Source of the DNA: Gemmatimonadaceae bacterium
GTDB taxonomy: Bacteria > Gemmatimonadota > Gemmatimonadetes > Gemmatimonadales > Gemmatimonadaceae
Length of the DNA stretch: 36,273 nt
NCBI GenBank assembly: GCA_025453745.1
Contig: JALOPS010000006.1
Location: forward strand, 1 to 36,273
Direction of reading: 5' to 3'
Position numbers and translations under genes: made by a program. The notes under the pieces were generated by a model that saw only the letters and a program-made list of their open reading frames with translations, searched no databases and was not told the DNA's origin. Positions 6,025 to 12,780 of this stretch are shown piece by piece. Positions within the stretch are counted from its first letter, which is position 1, and each line of letters starts with the position of its first letter.

Positions 6025-8784
6025 TCAGAACGTGGGACCCAGCAGCACCGCGTTGAAGAACAGCGTGTCGAGCGCCCGCCACCAGCCACGGAAGATCGGT
6101 GCATCGGCGAAGGCGACGAGATGTCCGCGCCCCACGCGCTCTTCGAGCAGGTACACCGTGCCCTTGAGCAGTCGTTCGCTCTCGGGAAAGACGAAGCCCG
6201 CCCGGCGCAGCGTGCCGGTGGTGGGGAACACCGCCACGTTGCTCCCCTCCTTGCTCAACTGGATGAACTGACTGCCACCGAAGAGCACCGTCTGCCGTTG
6301 CTGCGTGAGGCCGAGCGTGAGCCAGTGGGTGCGATCGAGTACGACGTCGAGGTACGTCCCCGGCAACGATGCGGGCGCATCCCGATCGGCCGACGGGCTA
6401 CGGACCGCCACGAGCGAGTCGAGCGGCGCCACCACGCTGTCCTTCCCGCTTCCCTTCTTCGCACTGTCCGCACCCAGCGCTCGCGCAGTTGTCAGCGCCG
6501 CGGTCTCGGAGGTCGCCCACGACGTGCTGCCTCCCATCGTGACGAGGGTCCCGCCATTGCGCAGCCACGTCTTGAGCGCGTCTGCCCGACCAAGTCGCGC
6601 CGCACCGCCCCCATCGGGGAGTACGATCACATTGAATGCAGTGAGATCGCCATTGAGTGCATCCCATGCGATGGGCGTGAAGCGCACGCCGTAGCGCCGC
6701 TCGAAGGCAAACCAGAGCGCACCATAGCTCGTCTGATCGACGCCCGCATCGGCGACGATCGCGATGCGCGGTGCCTCGACCGCCACCGTGCTCTCGCTCC
6801 CGGTGCCGTACTGCGCGCGCTCCGGGAATGCCGTGTTTGCGCCACGCACCTCGACACCCGCCTCGCGCGCAAGCGCGTCGACGCGTGCCTCGAGCGTAGC
6901 ATCGTTGCGGGAGACGCGCGCGATCCACGTGCCGCGCGGCCACGCCGTGGTCCCCGTCTCGAGCGGCTCGGTGGCCACGGCGAGCTTGTACCCCTCCTGC
7001 AGCAACTGGGCCGCGAGTCGCGTGGCGCCCTGTCGATCATTGCGCCAGAGATAGCTCGAGGTCGCGCCCTTCCCTTCGACCACACCGCCCGCAATCGCCA
7101 TCGGCAGTCGCTCGCCCATCACGCGCGGTGCGTCAGCAGCGGGCACCGACAGCCGATCGAGCGACGCCGGTGCGACATCTTCGGTCCACCACGCGTCGAC
7201 GCCAAACGCCACTGGCAGGGCCCACGCCGTAATGTCGTAGAACTCATATCCTTCGCTGTCGGCCGATCGTCCACGGTTCGCGTTGCGGCGATACCGATCG
7301 ACCTGTGCCTTGGCAAACACCGGATCGAGCACCGGATCGAGTTCGAGCAGGGCACGGGCGAGCTTGCCCTGCGGTTGTGCCAGATCCACCACGTAGGCAC
7401 CGGCCGGGAACTGCCGCGGCCCCGCGGCGTCCTCCATGTAGCCGCGCGCGCGGGCACTCGAGAACGCCGCGCCCGCGCGATGCACCTCGACGCCACCACG
7501 CTGCAGCGCGGCCGCGAGCGACGCGGCGCGCACGGGATCGCTGCCGGGGACCCACACGACCCGCTTCATCGTCCCCGTGCGACCGTCGGCAATCGCCTGC
7601 TGGCGGAAGGCGAGGTAGTCGCGCACGCGCTCCTGCGCACGAGCGGCCGTGGTCTCCACCGTGGCGATGCTCGCGATGAAGTGCTTCGCGATGCCATCAC
7701 GCAACGACAACAGCGTGTTGTCCGCACGCCGCTTGAGCAGCGCGGGGCCGCCGTCCGTTTCGTAGGTCGCCCCCATCGCGCCGGTGAGCGACGGCCAGGA
7801 GTCATAGTAACCGGGATAGTACAGATCGAACTGATCGCGCACGTAGTAGAGCCACCCGAACCGGTCGAACGCCTCGGCGTTCCCCTTGCCGATGATCTCG
7901 CTCCAGCGAAACGGGAAGCCGGAGATGTTGGCGTTCACCGGGCGCGCCGCCGGCGCCATGTAGTACTGCGACGTGTAGCCGTGCAGGTCCGCCGTCACCA
8001 TGGGATGCCATCGCAACATGCCGCCGACGATCGCCTGCACTTCCTGCTGCGTGACCGCCATCAGGTCGCGGTTCATGTCGAAGCGATAGTGATTGAAGCG
8101 CCCCGAGATGCTCCACGGCTGTCCACGTTGCTGCTCGACCCCCTGCCGCTCGGGCGAGCCCACGGCGATCGAGTTGCTCCACACGGCAAAGCGTTCGTGG
8201 CCGTCCGGGTTCGACGCGGGGTTGATGATCACGATGGCATTCGCCAGCGCGGCGGTCGTTGCCGCGTCAGTGGATGCGGCGAAGTGATGCAGCAGCGCCA
8301 TCGACGCTTCGAATCCGGGCACCTCATCGCCGTGCACGGAACCCGAGAGCCAGACAACGGCCGGCGTCCGCGCTGCGATCGCGTCGAGCTCGCTCGCATT
8401 CCGTCCGCGCGGATCGGCGAGGGCGTCGAGATCCGCGCGAATGGCATCGAGCCGCGCGAAGTTCTCCGGCGACGAGACGAGAAAGATCCGCATCGTGCGC
8501 TTCTCGGCGGTCGTACCGATGACTTCCACGCGAACGCGCGTCTTCGCGGCGTCGGCGATGGCGAGGAGTGCCCGCTGCTGCCATTCGTACTGCGTGTGCC
8601 AGCTCCCGATGGCGTACCCGAGCGTCGAGTCCGGACGCGGGACCTCGGGCCGGTACGGACCGCGCGCGTAGAACGAGAAGGCGCGGTCGTCGCGCAGCGA
8701 GTCGGGGTGTGGGCGTTGCGCGCCTGCGGTGCCGGCCACGAGCATGGCGGGCAGCAGGACGCGACGGAGAGCGACGCGGGGCAA
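6025..8784 (-). CDS. Secreted M14 family zinc carboxypeptidase-like protein with C-terminal glutamine-amidotransferase-like domain
   Basis: A 919-aa protein. Start TTG 8784 is chosen because GGAG lies 6 bases upstream and it opens a normal Sec signal (LPRVALRRVLLPAMLVAG then TAGAQ). HGDE (about 151-154) is the HxxE zinc motif of M14 peptidases; NPDGHERF and ADLHGYT supply the substrate-binding and third-ligand regions. The last third (DAGVDQTSYGALWF, FNVIVLPDGGG, WLRNGGTLVTMGG) resembles a class I glutamine-amidotransferase/ThuA-like flavodoxin fold. The same two-part layout occurs in the protein at 30210-33017. It should cleave C-terminal residues or peptide cross-links outside the cytoplasm. 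The frame is open to 9006, but that would overlap the divergent gene. Confidence 0.9.
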   Translation of the reverse strand: MPRVALRRVLLPAMLVAGTAGAQRPHPDSLRDDRAFSFYARGPYRPEVPRPDSTLGYAIGSWHTQYEWQQRALLAIADAAKTRVRVEVIGTTAEKRTMRIFLVSSPENFARLDAIRADLDALADPRGRNASELDAIAARTPAVVWLSGSVHGDEVPGFEASMALLHHFAASTDAATTAALANAIVIINPASNPDGHERFAVWSNSIAVGSPERQGVEQQRGQPWSISGRFNHYRFDMNRDLMAVTQQEVQAIVGGMLRWHPMVTADLHGYTSQYYMAPAARPVNANISGFPFRWSEIIGKGNAEAFDRFGWLYYVRDQFDLYYPGYYDSWPSLTGAMGATYETDGGPALLKRRADNTLLSLRDGIAKHFIASIATVETTAARAQERVRDYLAFRQQAIADGRTGTMKRVVWVPGSDPVRAASLAAALQRGGVEVHRAGAAFSSARARGYMEDAAGPRQFPAGAYVVDLAQPQGKLARALLELDPVLDPVFAKAQVDRYRRNANRGRSADSEGYEFYDITAWALPVAFGVDAWWTEDVAPASLDRLSVPAADAPRVMGERLPMAIAGGVVEGKGATSSYLWRNDRQGATRLAAQLLQEGYKLAVATEPLETGTTAWPRGTWIARVSRNDATLEARVDALAREAGVEVRGANTAFPERAQYGTGSESTVAVEAPRIAIVADAGVDQTSYGALWFAFERRYGVRFTPIAWDALNGDLTAFNVIVLPDGGGAARLGRADALKTWLRNGGTLVTMGGSTSWATSETAALTTARALGADSAKKGSGKDSVVAPLDSLVAVRSPSADRDAPASLPGTYLDVVLDRTHWLTLGLTQQRQTVLFGGSQFIQLSKEGSNVAVFPTTGTLRRAGFVFPESERLLKGTVYLLEERVGRGHLVAFADAPIFRGWWRALDTLFFNAVLLGPTF

Positions 8785-8964
8785 CGAAGGCTCCAGGAGG
8801 CACGGGGATCGGTGGGCACAGCAGCGCGCACCATGCGCGCAAAGCTGCACCGCTTCGGTGTAGCCGTCCAACGGCGTCTGGCGAAACCCGCAGGAGCTGG
8901 TGCACCGTATGGAAGAAGGGGCGACGCCCGTGAGGCGATCGAAGGGACCCCGCGATCCTGCTTC

Positions 8965-10131
8965 ATGTGGAGCGTCATGCGCACCGCAGTTCGAACGTCG
9001 CCCCATGGCGCGGTGTGGTGTAGTCTCCTGCTGCTGGCGGCGTGCGGGCAGGGGGCCGCAACGGCAGCCGAGCCCAGTGCCGCCGCGATGTCGCTGTCCG
9101 GCGAAGGACGTGCCGATGCGGAGGCCGTGCGCGTGGTCGATTCACTGCTGCTGACCGTCTCGCGCGACGACGTCGTCCAGGTGGCACGCACGAGCCTTCC
9201 GCGCGATGCCACGGCACTGATCGGGCGCAATCGCGAGTGGGGCACGATGGCGGCCGCACGCTTTCAACTTGGCGCAGGCGGCGCGCTCCGCACTGCCCTG
9301 CGGCTGCGCGCCGAGCCGGATGCGCGCGCCGCGTTCGCCGGGCTCGAGGTCGCGCTCTCGACCATGGAACCGTCCGGTCGGCTGCCGGTCACGTTGCCGT
9401 CGAGCGTGACCATGGGACAGACGCTGAGCGAAGGCGATGTGGCCAGTGGCGCCGCGTTCTTTCTCGGCGACGCCTGCATGGGCGCGCTGGCCCTCGAGAC
9501 GTATCCGTCGCCCGACGCGGTGGCGAGCCGCGAGCGTCGCGATGCACTGCGTGAGCGACTGACGCGCGCGGCACGATGGGTGCGCACGCTCGCAACACCG
9601 CTGCTGAACGCGGATCGGCGCGCGCCCAATCGTCTCCTCTTCGACGCGCGCACGTTCCTCGGCTGCGGATGGCTCGCTGACGATGCTGCGCTGCGGGCGG
9701 AGGCGGCACCGTTTCTCGCTGCGTGGCAATCGGCGCGCACGCCGGACGGCTGGTATCGCGAAGGCAGTGGATGGGACACGTCGTATCAGGCCGTATCGCT
9801 CGAGCTTGGCGGCGACGTGCTGCCGCTCATCACCGTGACAACCGACCGTGCGCGCCTCGCCGACGGCTTGCGCGAGGGCACGCGATGGCTCGTCGGCCGG
9901 GTTCGCGCAGACGGCCGCGTCGACTCGTCGGGGAACGCGCGCACCTGTGGCGGCGGCGAGTCGTTCCTCGGCGAACCCAAACGATTGAGCATCTCCAGCG
10001 TCGTGATCGGCCTGGCGCGGATGGCCGTTGCGGCCGTGCCCTCGCCGGATTCGGCAGCGCTCGACGCGTCGCGACGCGTCTCCACATGGGCGCGCGCCAA
10101 TCCGACCGTCGATCCCTGCTTCGAGGGGTGA
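8965..10131 (+). CDS. Uncharacterised lipoprotein, possible alpha/alpha-toroid
   Basis: A 388-aa protein from ATG 8965 (ATG 8977 is a nearby alternative). The N-terminus is positively charged, followed by SLLLLAACG, a lipobox, so mature protein is predicted to start at that Cys and be lipid-anchored. The remainder is predicted helix with repeated Trp, Gly and Asp motifs (FLGCGWLADD, DGWYREGSGWDTSYQ, TCGGGESFLGE) of the kind seen in helical-hairpin glycosidases and polysaccharide lyases; I cannot name a family. It is transcribed away from the M14 gene, with 180 bp between the starts. This same frame is open leftward to 6121, antisense to the M14 gene, and that part is not coding. Confidence 0.75.
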   Translation: MWSVMRTAVRTSPHGAVWCSLLLLAACGQGAATAAEPSAAAMSLSGEGRADAEAVRVVDSLLLTVSRDDVVQVARTSLPRDATALIGRNREWGTMAAARFQLGAGGALRTALRLRAEPDARAAFAGLEVALSTMEPSGRLPVTLPSSVTMGQTLSEGDVASGAAFFLGDACMGALALETYPSPDAVASRERRDALRERLTRAARWVRTLATPLLNADRRAPNRLLFDARTFLGCGWLADDAALRAEAAPFLAAWQSARTPDGWYREGSGWDTSYQAVSLELGGDVLPLITVTTDRARLADGLREGTRWLVGRVRADGRVDSSGNARTCGGGESFLGEPKRLSISSVVIGLARMAVAAVPSPDSAALDASRRVSTWARANPTVDPCFEG

Positions 10132-10140
10132 GAAGACACC

Positions 10141-10174
10141 CCACGCGCCGTCGGGATCGTGTCCCCGCGCGTGG
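10141..10174. terminator. Inverted repeat between the lipoprotein and ldhA genes
   Basis: CCACGCGC at 10141-10148 pairs with GCGCGTGG at 10167-10174 across an 18-base loop, starting 9 bases after the lipoprotein stop. It could terminate that gene before ldhA. There is no T-run, so the assignment is weak. The 190-bp gap otherwise holds only presumed ldhA promoter DNA. Confidence 0.3.
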
Positions 10175-10321
10175 ACTGCATCGCGTGGCGTCACCGTCTC
10201 GTGACGAGCTGCCATCCGAATGGCCGACGGTGCGTGGGGGCAATCCCGCTCCCCAGACAATGACGGCGAGGACATGCTTGCTGGAAGCTGTTGTCCGTCT
10301 CCGCTCTCCTGCCGCCCGACC

Positions 10322-11320
10322 ATGCGCGTCCTCGTCTACGATACGCACTCCTACGATCGCACCTTTCTCGAGGCAGCCAACGCCGGTCGCCATGCGCTCG
10401 AGTTCACCACCGCGCAGCTCGACTCGCAAACGGCGGCCCTCGCGCAGGGGTTCGATGCAGTGTGTCTGTTCGTCAACGATCGCGCAGACGCCGTCGTGAT
10501 GGCGCGACTCGCCGCCGGTGGTGTGCGCTGCATCGCCCAGCGCTCCACCGGCTACAACAACCTCGATCTCGCAGCGGCGGCGCAGCACGGCATCACCTGC
10601 CTGCGCGTAGGCTACTACTCACCGTACGCCGTTGCGGAGTTCGCCGTCGGACTGCTGCAGACGCTCAACCGTCGCATCCACCGGGCGTGGAATCGCACAC
10701 GGGAGTTCAATTTTCGCCTCGCGGGGCTGCTGGGCCACGATCTGCATGGGCGCACGGTGGGCGTCGTCGGCACCGGCAAGATCGGCGCGATCTTCGCCCG
10801 CATCATGTTGGGCTTCGGCTGTCCCGTGCTCGCCACCGACATGGTCGAGGATGCCACCCTCGTCGCCCTCGGTGTGCGCTACGTCGCACTCGACGCGCTG
10901 CTGCGCGAGGCCGAGATCCTCTCATTGCACGTGCCGCTCACGCCGACGACGCGTCACGTGCTGGACGCCGCCACGCTGGCCATCACGCGCCCGGGCGTGA
11001 TCATCGTGAACACGAGCCGTGGTGGATTGATCGACACGGCAGCGCTCGTCGCTGCGATCGAGTCGGGTCACGTGGGCGGGGTCGCGCTCGACGTGTACGA
11101 GGAGGAAGAGGGGAAATTCTTCCGCGACCTCTCCGACACGGTCATGACCGACGACGTGCTCGCGCGACTGCTCTCCTTCCCCAACGTGCTCCTGACGAGC
11201 CACCAGGCGTTCTTCACGCACGAAGCGATGACGACGATCGCGGAGACCACGATCGCCAATCTCGACGACTGGGCGGCGGGGCGCCGCACGGACAACGTGC
11301 TCTCTGCGCCAACCACCTGA
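10322..11320 (+). CDS. ldhA: D-lactate dehydrogenase (2-hydroxyacid dehydrogenase family)
   Basis: A 332-aa cytosolic enzyme, close to the 329 aa of E. coli LdhA, that interconverts pyruvate and D-lactate with NAD(H). Visible features: RSTGYNNLDL (74-83) in the substrate domain, VGTGKIG (149-155) followed by Asp173 indicating NAD preference, NTSRGGLID with the catalytic Arg233, DVYEEEE with the catalytic acid near 260, and SHQAFFT with catalytic His294. The segment between DVYEEE and the His (KFFRDLSD) is typical of the LdhA branch. ATG 10322 matches the family N-terminus; the frame upstream to 10220 adds no family sequence. It suggests fermentative or lactate-using capacity. Confidence 0.93.
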   Translation: MRVLVYDTHSYDRTFLEAANAGRHALEFTTAQLDSQTAALAQGFDAVCLFVNDRADAVVMARLAAGGVRCIAQRSTGYNNLDLAAAAQHGITCLRVGYYSPYAVAEFAVGLLQTLNRRIHRAWNRTREFNFRLAGLLGHDLHGRTVGVVGTGKIGAIFARIMLGFGCPVLATDMVEDATLVALGVRYVALDALLREAEILSLHVPLTPTTRHVLDAATLAITRPGVIIVNTSRGGLIDTAALVAAIESGHVGGVALDVYEEEEGKFFRDLSDTVMTDDVLARLLSFPNVLLTSHQAFFTHEAMTTIAETTIANLDDWAAGRRTDNVLSAPTT

Positions 11321-11373
11321 GGCGCGTCGCGACGATGGGCATCGCGTGCGCGGTGACGCGTGATGGGCTGTAG

Positions 11374-11428
11374 TGCGGTGCGGTGCGGTGCGGTGCGCTG
11401 CGCTGCGATGCGCTGCGCTGCGATGCGA
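11374..11428. repeat. Pentanucleotide tandem array (TGCGN)11
   Basis: Eleven uninterrupted 5-bp units TGCGN run from 11374 to 11428, with the fifth base G,G,G,G,C,C,A,C,C,A,A. The array ends one base before the TAG stop (11430-11432) of the minus-strand PQQ-type gene, so it lies in its 3' flank, and about 50 bp after the ldhA stop. Such short arrays can change in length by slippage. It sits outside both coding sequences, so a change would alter only the gap between two convergent genes. Confidence 0.9.
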
Positions 11429-11429
11429 A

Positions 11430-11768
11430 CTACGCGGTGGCCGCCGCCGTCGTCGCGACCATCGCCGCCGTCATTGCCGCCGCATTCGCACTCGCCGATG
11501 ACGCCTCGGGGGTGGCCGAACCGAACGACACGAGCCCGGTTCCCAGCCCCTTGAGCTTGTTGTGCCACAAGATCGCACCCGACTGCGCGTCCACGCAGAA
11601 GAGCTCACCCGCCGCGCCGGCGTACAACCGACCGTTGCTGTGGTACAGCGTCACGTACGCCGTGGCCTTGAGCTTCGTGCGCCAGACTTCGGTGCCATCG
11701 GCCGTGTTGATCGCGACGATGTGGCTGCCAACACCGATGTACAGCAGGTCGGGGCGACGCTTGGGCAT
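11430..11768 (-). CDS. Small PQQ-type beta-propeller repeat protein
   Basis: The 112-aa protein has two propeller-blade repeats: YIGVGSHIVAINTADGTEVWRT and YAGAAGELFCVDAQSGAILWH (shown here only as the core motifs AINTADGTEVW and CVDAQSGAILW). These are PQQ/BamB-type blades, which normally occur in sets of seven or eight, so the protein must oligomerise or be a reduced form. There is no signal peptide. After about residue 83 the sequence becomes a low-complexity Ala/Thr/Met tail ending beside the pentanucleotide array. It could be a genuine small family or the remnant of a larger gene. It lies downstream of the GspE-HDOD pair, separated by two inverted repeats. Confidence 0.8.
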   Translation of the reverse strand: MPKRRPDLLYIGVGSHIVAINTADGTEVWRTKLKATAYVTLYHSNGRLYAGAAGELFCVDAQSGAILWHNKLKGLGTGLVSFGSATPEASSASANAAAMTAAMVATTAAATA

Positions 11769-11831
11769 GGAGGCGGTGGCCGGAGAGATGTGACGCCCGC
11801 TGGCGCGGGACGGTCGATCGGATACCGCTGT

Positions 11832-11848
11832 ACACGCGGACCGCGTGT
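11832..11848. promoter_or_regulatory. Perfect 17-bp palindrome upstream of the PQQ-type gene
   Basis: ACACGCGG-A-CCGCGTGT is a perfect odd palindrome centred 72 bases upstream of the PQQ-type gene start. With a one-base centre it cannot form a useful RNA hairpin loop, so a protein-binding operator is more likely than a terminator. No regulator gene lies nearby. Confidence 0.35.
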
Positions 11849-11851
11849 GCG

Positions 11852-11880
11852 CAGGCGACCGGTTGGCGAATGATCGCCTG
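11852..11880 (-). terminator. Inverted repeat after the HDOD gene
   Basis: CAGGCGA at 11852-11858 pairs with TCGCCTG at 11874-11880 around a 15-base loop, about 50 bases downstream of the HDOD stop on the minus strand. It could end the GspE-HDOD transcript. There is no U-tract, so this remains tentative. Confidence 0.3.
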
Positions 11881-11931
11881 AACCCTCGCGCTGCGCCACA
11901 GGCCCGCCGTGCGCCTCACCAAACGCGCTCG

Positions 11932-12780
11932 TCAGAAGAGCCGTTGCATCTCCTCGAGATGGATCTCGAGGTCCACCATCATCGTCGCGACCTGCACGTC
12001 GGTCAGTCCCAGCTCCGTGATGACCGGGTCGCCGACCACGGTCATGGTGGGATCGGGCTCCGGATGGAAGCCGAGCCGACGGGTGATGAGGTTGGCCGCC
12101 TGCACGCACAGCAGCAGGTCCTGCCCTGCCCCCGCCGGCTCGTGATGCAGCAGCGCAGCGCTCGCCACATCGGCCGGGAGAGCCCACTGGGTGAGCATGC
12201 GGTGCCCGAGCATCGCGTGCAGTGCGACGATCACGTCGCGCGTGGCTTCGGGCGTCACGGCGCGCACCACGCGCTGCCGGATCAGCGCGTCGAGCGCCGA
12301 GAGGACCAGCACCTTGCCGCAATCGTGCAGCAGCCCCGCCAGGAACGCCCGCTCGGGGTTCACGCCGATCTTTTTCGCAATCGCCTTGGCGGCGAAGGCG
12401 GTCGTGATGGAGTGCGTCCAGAGCACATGCAAGACTTTCGCGCGCGCGGCATCGGGATGGGCGAACTGCGCCTTCACGCCCAGCCCGGTGATGAGCGCAC
12501 CCACTTGACTCAGGCCGATGCGCTGGATCGCGCCGTTGAGACTGTCGACGCGCCCGAGGCCACCGAAGGTCGCGGAGTTGGCGAGGCGAATGAGCGCCAT
12601 GGTCATGGCCGGATCCTGCTCGAGCAGCGCCGCCAACGCGCCCGCACTGGCACGGTCGGTGGCCAACAGTTGCTGCGCCTTGAGCACGACCTGTGGCAGG
12701 AGTGGCAGTTTCACCTTGCCGGCGTCCACCAGCTCCGTCACCTGCGCAGTCAGCGAGCGCTCGGCCGTCAGCGTACTCAT
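11932..12780 (-). CDS. HDOD domain protein
   Basis: A 282-aa protein dominated by an HDOD domain (about residues 22-220): LPLLPQVVLKAQQLLA, LLEQDPAMTMALIRLANSA and IGLSQVGALITGL are the characteristic helices. LLHDCGKVL (151-159) keeps the HD pair at 152-153, often lost in this family, so residual metal-dependent phosphodiesterase activity is possible. HDOD proteins act in signalling, often with type IV pili or chemosensory systems. Its ATG (12780-12778) overlaps the TGA of the GspE/PilB gene by 4 bp (ATGA), implying translational coupling and joint function. Confidence 0.93.
   Translation of the reverse strand: MSTLTAERSLTAQVTELVDAGKVKLPLLPQVVLKAQQLLATDRASAGALAALLEQDPAMTMALIRLANSATFGGLGRVDSLNGAIQRIGLSQVGALITGLGVKAQFAHPDAARAKVLHVLWTHSITTAFAAKAIAKKIGVNPERAFLAGLLHDCGKVLVLSALDALIRQRVVRAVTPEATRDVIVALHAMLGHRMLTQWALPADVASAALLHHEPAGAGQDLLLCVQAANLITRRLGFHPEPDPTMTVVGDPVITELGLTDVQVATMMVDLEIHLEEMQRLF

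Noticed and set aside
6121-8964. The left part of a 1336-codon plus-strand open frame antisense to the M14 gene
   Set aside because: It is Arg/His/Ala-rich with no domain, while the minus strand shows HxxE and amidotransferase motifs. Only the end from 8965 is a real gene.
11374-11428. A CRISPR array
   Set aside because: Units are 5 bp with no spacers; it is a simple tandem repeat.
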